From assembly GCA_016800925.1 (NCBI GenBank), contig JABCPU010000124.1, positions 106,228 through 170,227 of the forward strand: a DNA stretch of 64,000 nt. The letters run 5' to 3'. The notes under the pieces are model-generated. The model searched no databases. It was not told where the DNA came from and saw only the letters and a program-made list of their open reading frames with translations. The position numbers and the translations under genes were made by a program. Each line of letters starts with the position of its first letter. The stretch's first letter is position 1. Shown one piece after another: positions 47,733 through 59,944 of this stretch. The stretch comes from Suillus spraguei. Its lineage: Eukaryota > Basidiomycota > Agaricomycetes > Boletales > Suillaceae.

Positions 47733-48371
47733 GTTGATTATAGGTTTAATACGTTTCGGCGAAGATATGGAAAAATGTGCGCATGAGTTTTACTAGGCTA
47801 CTTTGTTAGATTATGCCATCACATATATGTTGTCTGCCGCATGCGTGTGCATTATCTGATAGAGCGAACGTTCCAACGTCCTCATAGTGTTTGACTATAA
47901 AGGTCACGAAAAATCACGCGATCTAAGATCTATCTTAGAAATACGTTCATTCATTCACTCATGTCATAGGGCAACCAGTGTAGTGAAAAAAATGCGATAA
48001 CGTTCCGAAACGTGAAATGATAGCATAAAAAGCAATAACCAGGGCGTTAATAGGGTGTGTGATGCGTAACAAAATCGTGCAAATAACGTGATCATCATGA
48101 GGGACCGCAAGTGTGGATAATGTGAAAGAGGACAAATGATGACAATAGCAATAGATACGAGCAATCAAAACTTGACGATGAGGGTATGTATGCTCCAAAA
48201 GATGGGAATGGAATGAGACAAATTATAGCGACAGAGAAATGACACAAAGATCAGCAACCATGCGCACCAAAATATTAGAACTAATTAAGTGATGCAAGCA
48301 TATTGATGAGTGACAAATGGAAACGAGGAAGTAGAAAAAACCAAAATGAATAATAATTTTACCCATTAGAA
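47733..48371. other. Convergent intergenic region, BTB and kinase
   Basis: A 639-bp AT-rich spacer between the 3' ends of two convergent genes, expected to hold both 3' UTRs. No other feature is supported. Confidence 0.45.
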
Positions 48372-51300
48372 TCAGGCAATAATAGTGCGGGACAATCTTC
48401 TAGAGATCGTCCTTCCAGGCACTATTGCTTTGAACGCGCGACGAACGAGCGTAGCAGTAGCAGTGTTCTTGCCATCCTCCTTCGACGAGCGTGACGTGCT
48501 TGCACTGCAGGCCACGACACCAAGCTCATCCACAGACGAATTACTCCACGCATCATCACTAGACACCGGTTGAGGCATCGGCCGTCGACCAGAATTAAAT
48601 ACCTTGAAGTTACGCGGATTGTTGTTTGTTGATTTACACTCCAAAGTGGAGGATGCAGTGTGAACAGGTTGAAGGTTATCGGATTGGTAACCCTTACCAA
48701 CGCGCTTGACACCTGTGGTAGACATGAGGAAGCGGTCGTAAACACCTTCCACACGACGGAGGTCAGGCGAGTTGATGACCATCTGCTCCCCACACTTGCG
48801 CGGTGGATAAGGTTCCACATGAAACGGAGACGCAGTGAGATCACCGTCATCGAACAGAATCGACCGTCGTCTGATCGGGTGAGGCGTTTGCATCCTGGTC
48901 CCATCTACATCGCCCGACCATGGTGTAATTGGAGGCGCGATGAACATATTCCGATCAAGTATGGCAGATAATCGGGGGGTAGGCGCTGCTGCCGTTTCTG
49001 CTCAAAAACAATCAACGGCTGAGCTTGCCACAACATGCAGAGAACTCACCTCTCGTAAGATCAAACTCCAGCTTGTCTACAGGCCTGATATGCCTATCTA
49101 AATTTCCCTGGGACCGTGATTTCTCCCTTCTCTTCGACGGGGAGCCCAACCCATCCATGTCGTTCTCATCGACCTTGGGCGAGCCCGTCGAAATGGTGGC
49201 ACGACGCTGACGTCGGGGAGTTTGAGCAAGCATATTAATGGTAGGCATACCAGTACGCTGGGCGAACCGAGAGTCATCGGGAGACATACACCTCGAGAAC
49301 GAGTTGGTCTGATCCCCAAGTGCCGATCGTCCAGGGGACAGCGGGGCATCAGGATCATTACAAAATATCTCATTCGCAGCAAGCATGCGCTTCGGAAGGC
49401 GCGAAGATGAACGTGAATTAAGTGCCTGTGAATTAGAACGTGAAATAGGCGGTGAGAGAGGAAGCGCAGGAGGTGAAGTGATACTGGTGGATGCAAAAGC
49501 AAAGTTCTGGCGCGTTTCCTCGACGACTCCTGAAATGAGTTGCATGAACTTTTGACCCCGTGAACGAGAATGAATGCGCTTACTCTCAACATTCTGAATC
49601 CATAGATTCATTCGATCAATAGCCGTCTCTCGTTCCTTCTCAGCGACATTCTCTGGGCGAATATCTTCATAGCTGAATCTCCCAGCTTCACCTGAGCGGC
49701 GCTGCTCAAACTCGATGGGCTCCGGGGAAGCACACCACACAGGTGTCGTACGACCACTCGTGATTTGGCCAAGTGTTGATGACTTGTACATCCGAACCCC
49801 TTTGTCTGTATCGAAGTTCAGAATTAGACAAAGGGTTGGCAATCAGAGAAAGGAAGGACACACCAATAGAAGCTTTCACGCTGTGTTTGAGTCCAACGAA
49901 TCCAGACTCACTCGTACGGCTTATCTCACTTGGGAGATTACATTCAGCTACAAGGATGCCGTCAGTCAGCATATGTCCTAGATTAGATGCATAGAAAGAA
50001 CTACTCACCAGGCGCTGTCGACGCTGAATGACTCCCATCCACCCGAAGCACTGAAACATTCCCTTTGCTCATCTCCAACAACTGCGCGCTCGCCCTCACC
50101 CCTATCCTCGCAATCTCAATATGCTCCGCGCTCAAATCCGCACGATAACTCGGATCAATCTCGCTATCCGTCTCCTCTGTTTTCACATCATGCTTTACGT
50201 GCACCTCCACGGGACTCTTATGGCCGCTCGAAACAGGGGAACGACGCCCCTCCTGAGTCTCCTCCATTTGAATCGCACACTCCACCTCTTCATCGCTCAA
50301 CTCCGTCTCACTATCGTTAATATTTCCGTTGGCTGATGTCATAATAGACTCAGCTTCGCGCTGCATCTCTGTCAGTCTTTCCATCTCCCGCAACCGCTCG
50401 CGTTCGCGCTCCCACTCGCGCATACGGTCACGCACGCTGCCTTTGCCCACGGTCGAGGACGTGGTATTGGCCACACCGCTGACATGTACGGCTGTCGATA
50501 GGTTCGCGAGGTCTGCAGTAGAAGCATTGGGGGTGTGGGGTTCGTCCAGACTTGTCCTCGACGTGTTCTGTCCGACACTCCGCGACACACTCAGAACGTC
50601 CGTCTTTGATGCATCATGAAGGTCCGGCCTCGACGCGCTCCTAACATCCGTCCTCGAAACATTCCTTAAGTCCGAAACACTCCTCAAAGTGCCCTTTGCC
50701 CTCGCCTTTGGCAGCCCATGCGCACCTAAATCCACATTCTTCGCAAAACCCGTCAAGTCTGCCAACACACCCGCTCGGGAACGTGAGCAGGGTTTTCGAC
50801 CACTCATTTTGGGCGTGTCATTTCCTCTCTTTGGGGAGTATTTTCTTTGCTATCTGCGAGTGGCGAGGTCTGTTTCGCACGTGGTGTATTCTCCCTCCCT
50901 ATTCTTGCGCCCTTCTTTCTTGCGCTTTCTAGATCTCTGGGAGATGTATTCGAAGGCGTTTTCGGTACAAGTGGTTTCCGGACTGGTGTGAGCGAGTTGA
51001 GTGAGAACAACCCGGAGCTGTTACCACTCATGTTTGTAGTGTCGACAGGACTTAGGGGAGCAGGTCCGAGTTTCTTTGCGCCCTTGACAACAGGTGATCC
51101 TTGTACAGTTGACAACTTCCGCCCTTGACGATATCCGTCCGTGTAAGGTTGAGATGAGTTGAGCTTAGGTTGTGATTTTGATCGTGCGTGGAGCCTCTCG
51201 CTGAGACGGGTGTCCTTCTGGATCTCCTTTTCAGGTGTTGTGCGGGAGACTGAGCGGGATGCTGAGGAGCGGGATGGAGAGCGAGAACTGGAGGACCAGG

Positions 51301-52789
51301 GAAGCGAAATATCGAGAAGCCGCAACACAGAAGCATCTTTGGTTATGACATCCTTTGGAGTGGAGGTGTCTTTCGGTGGGGGAGATGTGAATGAGGATGA
51401 AAGTGTATGGATAGGCGTCTGCTTTGTGGAGGAAACGGCAGCAGAGGCAGATTTTTCTGTGATAATGATGAGTATGCGCCTTCTGACGAGGATGAGACGC
51501 AACTTACTATGTACATGCTTGTCTGGAACTGCCGTTGCGGCTGCAACCTGCCAGTATACGTCAGCCATAGCCTGTTTCGCCGTACACCTCAAATCCGCAT
51601 TGGGGACAATCATGCGCTTGAGGAGCTTCTCCGCAGGCCTAGGAATGGTGTATGCGCCTACCCATTTGCCGCGCATCTATGCGATGGGAATTATTAATTG
51701 TCTGCCTGTTAGATTTGAAAATTCAAGAAAGATCCTCACCGTCCTGCCCCAGTACTTCTCCAAATCTGCTTTACTTGCAAACTGTTCACCCTCTTCATAC
51801 TCAAATGGCGTGCGACCAACCAATATCTCGAAAAAGGTTACACCAAGTGACCATATGTCAGACTTCCGGGTGTCATGGGGAAGGCCACGAGCGCGTTCTG
51901 GGGAGAGATACTACATGCCGTGCAAAATGTAAATATCACGTTAATGCTAGAAAAAAGCGGATGCGAACCTCAGGGGTGCCGTATGTCAAATTACTGTGGA
52001 ATGCCTTAGGGGAAGAAAGGTCATACTTCTCTGCGAACCCGAAATCGACCAATACGGGTATATTCTTGTGAGAGAGTAGGATGTTGGCAGGTCTGTGGTG
52101 CGTGCAAATTTGGTTAGCAGGGTGTACAACAAAAAACACGGACAGAAAAGGTTAATAACGTACTTAATGTCGTTATGCACAACCCCACGCTCGTGCAGGA
52201 AGTGGACACCACTCAACAGTGAGCGGAACCATTCTTTTGCGCGGGGTTCAGATACCTCAACGGGGACAAGGGTTGGTAGATATGCCCTGCAGCGATTGGT
52301 CAACCATGAGATTAAAAACGCGTCAAGTAGGACGTACATCGTGATAAGCGCGTATGACGGGGTGATTATAAATGAGTGAAATGGTATGATCGAGGGATGC
52401 GGGTCGGCCTTGAACGAGCGCACAATCTTCATCTCGTTCCATCTACCCGTGAATAAAGATATAAAAATATATCAAAAAAAAACTGGCCACGAGGCAAGCG
52501 GACTTACAACGATCGTACACGCGCAGCTGTTGTACTGGTCTTGGAGCGGTGGACGAGCTTAACAGCTACTTCGACATCCTCGTGCTTGTTTGATGAGGAA
52601 CTGGATTTGGGACGGCACAGCCAGACGCTGCCCCAGTTTCCAAAGCCGATCTATATGTTATTTATATAACTTGTTCGGGAGAGGGGATAAGGAACGCACC
52701 TCTTTGACAAACTGAAGACGTTCTGCAAGAAGATGGTCTGAGAGGGAGAAAACGTCGTTGGCCTCTGGCTCTGGAGCTTCCACGGTCAT
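48372..52789 (-). CDS. Long serine-rich protein kinase needing a -1 shift
   Basis: Exons in coding order: 52789-52700, 52650-52508, 52442-52338, 52286-52164, 52092-51969, 51910-51740, 51676-51508, 51456-50009, 49947-49864, 49805-49050 and 49000-48372. The kinase domain is N-terminal: [14 protein letters not shown] (loop), VAVKLV (ATP Lys), VVHNDIKPANIL (catalytic loop with HND instead of HRD), [11 protein letters not shown], and [21 protein letters not shown] long Ser/Thr/Pro tail follows. In exon 8 the frame ends at TGA (50804-50806) right after C CCA AAA (50807-50813). Stepping back one base continues as [13 protein letters not shown] through the remaining exons in phase to the end. The zero-frame product is 525 aa; with the shift, 1280 aa. 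The tail contains a coiled-coil ([20 protein letters not shown]). The substrate is unknown. Confidence 0.8.
50804..50813 (-). other. Candidate -1 frameshift heptamer with stop
   Basis: In coding sense, C CCA AAA is in the correct phase for an X XXY YYZ slip and is followed directly by TGA in the zero frame. The -1 frame reads ATG AGT and stays open. A missing base in the A run would look identical. Confidence 0.5.
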
Positions 52790-53724
52790 GCTTGCTGGAT
52801 GCTGCTGAATGGGTAGTTAAATGCTTTGTGGTATATAATGAGACTTGGGATTGGTGGTGGTATACAAGTACACTGGAAGACGTGAATGAGAATCAGAGGA
52901 AGTTAGAACGGAACACTGCTCGTCGTCGTCTGCTATGATGAACAGAGTCGGAGTCAACGATGTCAGCAACAAGAAAACTGGTGAAACAACGTATACAAAT
53001 CACAATCTCACATACATATCACACTCGAACACTACCCAAATATTAGTAAATAACGCGTCGTTAGCTTCCTAGTCACGTTACCCATCAATCTATGAATAAC
53101 AATATCTCACGTACGTCAGTTGACGACCCTCTCAGAAATGTGGCTGTCGATTGCGCACTAAATTCATAAACAGCTTGTCTTCAAGGTGCGACAACCTTTT
53201 TATCGATTCGAACACGCTTGATAAAGCCTGGTCATGGAAGGTACGTTTTACTTCTTTTCAGAAGCCATCCAAACCTCTCACCAGGGTTCCGCTGTGCAAT
53301 TCACCATTTGTTGAAACAAGTTCCTTGTACCTGGTGATCCTTGCAAATATACTCGAGATCTGAGTCATCGTTGCGAAAACGCAAACCCAGGTACTTCGCA
53401 ATTTGCGAGGCTAGAATTCGTATGTGGGTCCCTAGCTTGAGTGGTGGACAGCCCTATACATTCCTTTGATATTCTCCCAGGCGGATCAAAAAGCTGAGCA
53501 CTATTTCCAGGTGTGACTTACGAACTTGTCTCCTGCCAGTCCCGCGACCCTGGATCTAGAGTATTGGTACCGATCAACTGCTATCTCGTCATAACAGCGC
53601 CGGCGCCAGCCTCTAACTCGCTTATTCCAGGCATGTTTGTATCCATCGAATTAAATGCTTTTTTCATTGGAAAATGACTGCTAATCCTATGTGATGCTAC
53701 TGTCAACGCATGGTATCGTTTGAC
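52790..53724. other. Intergenic, kinase promoter and unassigned DNA
   Basis: Upstream of the long kinase. AT-rich, with no open frame that resembles a known protein and no clear repeat before the tRNA-like array. Confidence 0.45.
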
Positions 53725-54325
53725 TTGTAAACATCCGCATTAACTAAGTGGTAAGCAAGACAGGACAGAAATCTGTTGCAGGCTCGAAACTTGCCCAACA
53801 ATCTTTTTCCTTTTACTACTCCTTGAACATTTACCTATGGATGGATCCTTCAATAGCCAACCGATACCAGAACAGATCTAGATTAGAAATCTGTTTTCTT
53901 TTGAGTTGTGCGGATTCGAAACCTGCCGGCAAATGATTTTCCACACTTGACGTTCACTTATAGACAGCTCTCGATGGAAGGTTTATCTTCACACGGGAAG
54001 TGTCATGGCCCAGGTGGTTGTCGGAATACAATCGAAGTCTGTTTCTCTTCGACTGCGCAGGTTCGAAACCTACTAATGACGAGTTTTTTTTTCTGTCGTA
54101 TTACACCTGGATGTTCACTCCTGTCTGATTTCATCAGAGGTACGTATTAACTGGCCAGCTGGTTAGCACAACAGAATCAAAATCTGTTCTCTTGTACCTT
54201 GTAGGTTCGAAACCTACCGATGACAAGTTTTTTTCTATCAGATCACACCCCCAAGTGGCGGATGGTTTTATCGGAGGTTCATCTTAACTGGTCTTAGCCG
54301 AGTGTTATAGCTCGAAACCTGCGAA
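53725..54325 (+). repeat. Second tandem tRNA-like SINE array
   Basis: About five units in tandem. Unit 1 (near 53737-53830) has TTAACTAAGTGG and GGCTCGAAACT and lacks the variable-arm insert, like the 6.2-kb copy. Later units near 53905, 54050 and 54200 carry B-boxes (GATTCGAAACC, GGTTCGAAACC) after CAGAATCAAAATCTG or its variants, then GATCACACC or TTACACC tails with GTTCACT. The last unit (about 54290-54320) is cut short. The relation to the 10.2-kb array is clear from the anticodon-like hairpin and B-box. Confidence 0.75.
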
Positions 54326-54942
54326 CAAGATTCTTGCGGTGTATAGATCCATTGTTTTCAGGTGAAAGTGCCGCCAGGTCATCATCGTGCGTATAGCGAT
54401 AGTCGTTTGCCTGTGATAAAAATACGTGACACTGAATTTATCGGAGGCGGAATAGAACTTAACACTGTGCTGTGACTACTGTCCGATGAATAGCTCTCAA
54501 AATTTTATCATAGTATTATATTACTGTCTACTACAATTTTCGAAAAAATGAGTTATTATGAAGTGGGATGCATTTTAAAATGTGGTGGGTAAAGGACCGG
54601 TCCTATACTGTATGGCCAGGGCCCGGGGTGTCGTCTATTAGAGGATCTCAAGCTCATGCCTTGCTCTGTAGGCCAACAGTCACGATCTCAAGGTCTACGC
54701 CCACGCGAGGTGAAATCAAATAGAGCAGACATAATAGCAAAAAGCCCACGACTCGATTTCAAGTTGCTCAACGTTGAGGACCTCAGTCACGATGGCGCTA
54801 CAGCATGCGGCATCACTATGAGTATGCCAGGTGTCTTTCCTCCTCTACTCGCTGGGTTGGAACGAATAACGTGCTCATCTTGCCTGTTTACACGTATATG
54901 CTGACTACGTAGTCTAACATTCTTCAGAGAATACGAGTATCT
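54326..54942. other. Intergenic, array to P450 3' end
   Basis: About 600 bp after the tRNA-like array, including the 3' flank of the P450 gene. No gene or repeat is supported. Confidence 0.4.
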
Positions 54943-56995
54943 TCAATCTATACACTTATTGGTCATAAGCTCTTTCAGCTTCGCAACTTCTATCCGGGGA
55001 ATAACATCGACTTCAAATGGCACTGTGCGGGCGATGACAGCATCCAAGAAAGCATTTGTGTTGATCGGGGCGCCGGGTCGTTGAGCAATGCGGAAAGACC
55101 AGAAGAGAAGTGCGAGGCTAATGTACAGCGAGTGATTTGCGAGGTGCAGGCCAGGACACACACTTTTAATGATGAGTAAATTTCAATGATGGGTGTCAAA
55201 AAAACGATGTCGGCACGGCTTACCGTCTACCAAAGCCGTATGCAATGAACTTAATATTATCCTTGAGACGACCTTCTGAATCAAGCCAGCGCTGGGGATC
55301 GAACACTTCAGGATCTGGAAAAGCAATAGGATCGCGAGAAATAGCCCTGAAAATATGAACTTAATGAAGCGATGTACATCGAGAAGTCACACCTCACCAA
55401 TGGCACCCATAGACTGTTGCACCCTTGGGGATGCAGTATCCTTTCTGATGTCACATAGACCAGAATGAGAACGTAAATTACAATAAATCTGAGACACTGA
55501 CCCAAAAAATATCCTTACTTGCACGGTGTGGAAATCCTAAGGCAATGTCAGCATCGTATAGGAGCGTGCTGAATTTTAAACTAACCTATGCGAATGACAG
55601 GTCTCCATCTGAAACTTTCAAATAAGAACGCGTGCAATTGGGGGAGCGAGCTTGAGTCTTTAAACGTCGGCGCTACCACGAGAAATTAGTTGGGAAATCA
55701 AAATGTTTGTACCCTTTAACTGTACCTCTGTCTGACCCGATGACCATATCGAGTTCCTCATGCAACTTTGCCTGAGCCGCTGGGTAACATGCCGCAGCCA
55801 TAATAGCAACTGTGATTGCCACAGCAGTCTGGACTACAAATGAGTAACTTCGCGGAGTTAGATCAGTTGCATAGCTTACCGTATCAGATCCCGCCCCAAA
55901 GAGTGATCCGGCGAGATAGGACATCTCGTCTGTAGAGAGTCGGTGTTCTTTGGCATTCTCCAACAGTGTCTTGGTGAAAGAGGGGCCAGCTTTGTTCTGA
56001 TACTTGTGCAAAAACTATAAAAGATATACGTTTGCAGAAACAGAATGCCACTTACTATTTCACTCTCAACGCGCCGTAGCTGGTGCCTATACAGCGCTAG
56101 CTCCTCGTGATGCCACTCAGTAAGTTGATTTCCGTAACCAGGCCAGTGGCGCAAAAGAGGCACACGATCGACGAGATAAGCTCCTGGGCGCATGACAACC
56201 TGGAAATGCTCCATAACTCTGTGGATACGGACAACTTCAGGGTCGGTGTTGGCAGTGGGTACAGATTTCCCATAAGTCACTCGAAGAATGACTGACGCCG
56301 CATACCTTGAGATACATATCTATGAAATTATCACAGAAAGTCATGCTAATAACATACCGCTGTGCGTGCTTCTGGTGGTTCTTTGGATCATTTAGCATAT
56401 CTAATATGAAGATCGTCGCATTCTCGCGCTGCATAACTTTGTATACCTCTGCCGCCTTTGGCTGGAGGTGGGTATGTACTGCCTTTCGGAGGCGCCGGAA
56501 GCGATCTCCGGAACGAGCCATGAGAATACGCATTCCCTTTGAGAGCATCTCACCTGCGGCAATGGACCGAGGTCGATCTACCAGTGATCTGCCCTCTTTC
56601 TCCATGATGTCCGCGGCTGCCTGGTAAAGCGATCAATGTCTGGTCATTCAAGTTGCCGGAGGAAGTTTATGGTACGGATAATTTACCTCAACGCTGCCAA
56701 TGACAACTATTACTTGGCTACCTTGTCGCAACGACACAATTGGGCCATACTCTCGAACCAGGTTGTTCAGTGCATGGGCAATGCTGAGTAGACGACGATG
56801 TTCATCAACCTCTAATATCTTGGTTTTGAATGCCGTCAAGACTTACTTCACAGCAGGTAAAGCATTGCTCCAGAACCAACGGGCGGAAGGTCCAGGTGGA
56901 AGCAAACTGTCGTTCGTACTCGAATATTTCCGGTATAATATGGCGAGAAGTACAGCCACGACTGCGAGAACACCTGGGGCATAGTTGACATTCAT
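54943..56995 (-). CDS. Cytochrome P450 monooxygenase
   Basis: A complete microsomal P450 of 502 aa. Eleven exons in coding order: 56995-56847, 56783-56687, 56620-56358, 56305-56056, 56014-55880, 55828-55726, 55672-55586, 55536-55502, 55444-55398, 55346-55224 and 55162-54943. An N-terminal membrane anchor (PGVLAVVAVLLAIL) is followed by LLPPGPS. The I-helix is AGSLFGAGSDTT, built across an intron. The K-helix is ESFR, the PERF-type motif is FDPQRW, and the heme loop is YGFGRRVCPG with the Cys ligand (Tyr replaces the usual first Phe). It resembles basidiomycete P450s annotated as O-methylsterigmatocystin oxidoreductase-like, a label that says little about substrate. Neighbours are repeats, not biosynthetic genes. 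Confidence 0.92.
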
Positions 56996-57344
56996 GATGG
57001 GGTTTCCAGTAACATTGATGTATCTGATGGTAGTAAGCCATACGGATAAGTGGCTCAGGTTATGAAGGGAATCAGACTCACCTTTTCCTGGACCAAGGAT
57101 TATCCTGGCTCAGTCACTGAGCTACCTTGTTAAACACAATGTTAATTTGTCCGACAAGATGATCCCAAACTACAAACTTGATCCGAACCGGAGTTTGGGT
57201 GCAGGCGTAGACTCTTACCATCTCGATGCGTGACGGCAGTCGTCGTCAGTAAGGTGATACTAATAAATATCAACTGATAATGTTGTCATCAAATTCAATT
57301 CAAATTCAAACTCAACCGAACACAACCAGTTTTAACTAGGGTTG
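56996..57344. other. Intergenic, P450 promoter
   Basis: A 349-bp stretch between the P450 start and the first copy of repeat C. It should hold the P450 promoter. A CAAATTCAAATTCAAA-like run occurs near 57295-57310. Confidence 0.4.
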
Positions 57345-57500
57345 ATCCCATGTTGCAGCGCATACACACCGCACACCGGTCCGTGCTCGCACCCCGACTC
57401 ACAAGTGACCATGGATACAGGCGACTTTCAGTCTATTGCTTCAATTTACTTCCAAATATTATGCTTGGCCTTATATCCGCCTGGACACACCCCCTCGTGT
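57345..57500 (+). repeat. Dispersed repeat C, copy 1
   Basis: About 155 bp nearly identical to 58925-59082 in the same orientation. Shared strings include GTTGCAGCGCATACACACCG, CACACCGGTCCGTGCTCGCA, GTGACCATGGATACAGG and CGCCTGGACACA. Confidence 0.85.
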
Positions 57501-57620
57501 ATGGAAAGCCAGATCACCGTGCTCTACTTCCAAGGTTCCCACTTCTCAGAACCTTCCCAGTAAGGTAAATAGCTTCTATTGGCCTCCAAACACCTTGTGC
57601 GACTCGCGACTGTTCGAAAA
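57490..57620 (+). repeat. Dispersed repeat A, copy 2
   Basis: Matches 9500-9640 in the same orientation, directly continuing repeat C copy 1. Contains CCACTTCTCAGAACC and CCAGTAAGGTAAATAG. Confidence 0.7.
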
Positions 57621-58139
57621 ATTCAAAATTTATTGACCGTCAGTTATTTAATGCGTGTGCAGGTCTGGAGCTTCGGCCGCAAGAAATATATCTTGTCAAA
57701 GCAGACGATGGAATAATTTGTGCCTGCGAAGCATAAATACAATGATTTAGACACACCTTTTATGTGCCCCGATAGCACAGAATGAATGTTCAAAATACTA
57801 ATAGGTCCCTTTGCTTGCAAAGTTCTTCTTGATCGCGAGTGCATTGTAAAATCACTGCAGATGCTCTGTACAGTGGCCCACAGATCAGCGCCTGATATTG
57901 CAGACATGTCTACAGACACCAATCCATCCAATATGCAATCGACTAAGCCCGAAGAGGAACTACACAAAACCTGCGGTAGCCCCACGAGTCACAACACCCA
58001 ATATAATTAGTGTTTCGGACTCGTGTCCGAAGGTATGACTCACCATGGAGCAAATATTAATATTGCGACAAGAATTTGCACAGAGGCGGACCTCTAATGA
58101 AACTATCCATCAGTGACGAGTTGTGTCGTGATTGGAAAA

Positions 58140-58375
58140 TAATGTTATCGGCAGGTTTCGAACCTACACAATCTAAGAGAAGCAGAATTTAATTTTGTTG
58201 TAGCAACCGCCAAGCTAGACCAGTTGCAGTGAACTTCCAAAGAAACCATCCACGAGTGAATGTTAAGGTGTGTTCCGATAGAAAAAACCTCATCGTCGGC
58301 AGGTTTCGAAACTGCATGATGCAGGAGAAACAGATTTTGATTCTGCCGTAGCAACCAATGATGACATGGATAATA
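58140..58375 (-). repeat. tRNA-like SINE units, inverted
   Basis: Two units read on the minus strand. B-boxes appear as GGTTTCGAAC-type complements near 58148-58160 and 58300-58312. The anticodon-like hairpin CAGAATCAAAATCTG lies near 58330-58345. The tail with TTCACTCGTGGATGG is near 58245-58262. Orientation is opposite to the 10.2-kb and 53.7-kb arrays. Confidence 0.75.
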
Positions 58376-58394
58376 AAATTCGAGTCTGAACGTC

Positions 58395-58680
58395 TACGGG
58401 ACAATACAATTGCCCCGACGAGGGACAAAGACCGAGATAATTCTAATTCACCATCATTAACAACAAGTTCAACTTGAATATGATTAATGTTACCACTAAG
58501 TATACACGGAGTTTCTGGAAACACAGAAGGCAATCAGCAGATACTAAAAAAACGAGGACAATGAGACACTGTCACCACCTTATATTGAAGGCCAGATATG
58601 GAGGATTGGAGACGGGAGTCTCATCTTCCCACAAAACGGTGGCCATGCAGCAATCCAGTTCATCCCATCATGACCAATTC
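58395..58680 (-). repeat. Dispersed repeat B, copy 2 (inverted)
   Basis: The reverse complement matches 9880-10135 over about 250 bp, with scattered substitutions and short indels. It directly precedes (in its own sense) the inverted tRNA-like units, repeating the order seen at 9.9-10.9 kb. Confidence 0.78.
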
Positions 58681-58924
58681 AAACTCAACATTTTCCGGTC
58701 CGAGTTCCTCAAAGTTTATTATCGCACAACACAATTTGCTATCGCTGATCAATAAGCACTTACTACTGATTCGTCAATCGTCTCACTTAGAGCAGGCTAC
58801 ATAGCAATCCGGGCACGTGTTTATATGGTCATGGGCTGTGCTGATCCTTTTCTCATGTTTAAACGCAAACCGTAACAGGCCACTGTTGATCCCTGACCCA
58901 AAACGTGCTATATCATACGCTGGA

Positions 58925-59082
58925 CTTGATGTTGCAGCGCATACACACCGCACACCGGTCCGTGCTCGCACCCGACTCACAAGTGACCATGGATACAGGT
59001 GGCTTTCAATCTATTGCTTCAATTTGCTTCCAAATATTGTCCTTGGCCTTATATCCGCCTGGACACATCCCCTCGTGTGACT
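58925..59082 (+). repeat. Dispersed repeat C, copy 2
   Basis: Direct repeat of 57345-57500 with few differences. The two copies bracket about 1.4 kb that contains repeat A, inverted tRNA-like units and inverted repeat B. Confidence 0.85.
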
Positions 59083-59944
59083 GAAGAACACTTCTCGCAC
59101 GTCTGCTTGATGATGGGCCAGTATAACGTTATAACAAACTAACCGTGAAAATATATCAGTATGGAATCCCGGTCACCGGTCCAAGGATCCAAGAGTCAGA
59201 ACAAGGTTTCATTTTCCGTAGTTCTGCGAAATGCCCTTGAAGTGGGAAAGTAGCCCTGTTCCCAGTCATTTATCGGGCGCGCCGCTGAACAGCACTGACT
59301 AATTAGTAATTACATCTGGTAGCGATGCAATAAGTGGACAAGGTTTCATATGTGCATGAGGCAGCGCTAATAGTCGGTTTGTAAGTGAATACGACCATAC
59401 ATCTCATCTCCTGGTTCGATATTGGAAGGCTACAACTACCATTACCTGATTCCAATCATACTAGGAATCATATCATAGACTCTTAGTACACATACCTAAG
59501 ACAGACACGCCCATTCATTGTTTGATCTGAGGCTTACATTGTACAAGAAAGTGATTGATAGATTATTTTTGCTGCGTCCTCCTGAGACTTCTTCACGTGC
59601 TAATACCACACTTCAGAGGGTGTTCTTATGCTCTGATTTCGCTCGATAAGAAAAATGATTGAATCAAAGTGGCAGATATCATGACCTACCAATCTTGCGT
59701 CCAACATTCTCTTCATCAGGCTATCCTGTCATTATTATCCATAACCATAGCTAACTAGAGACAACAGGTTATGCTTCCTTGTCACGGACTACAGACACTT
59801 GATAGGTCATCCATCATGGCTCCCACGATGGATAATATGCCTGACACTCAATATGGCATGATTCTAACTCATTTTGGAGCTGTCTACTATTTGGTGCGTG
59901 CCTCACAATCCCCACACCGCATTTTTTGGCCACCTACTGTGGGA
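59083..59944. other. Intergenic, no supported gene
   Basis: Between repeat C copy 2 and the large inverted repeat. Short frames only, with no recognised domain. Confidence 0.4.

Noticed and set aside
54943..56995. Secondary-metabolite cluster around the P450
   Set aside because: No synthase, transferase, transporter or regulator lies nearby. The flanks are repeats and a protein kinase.
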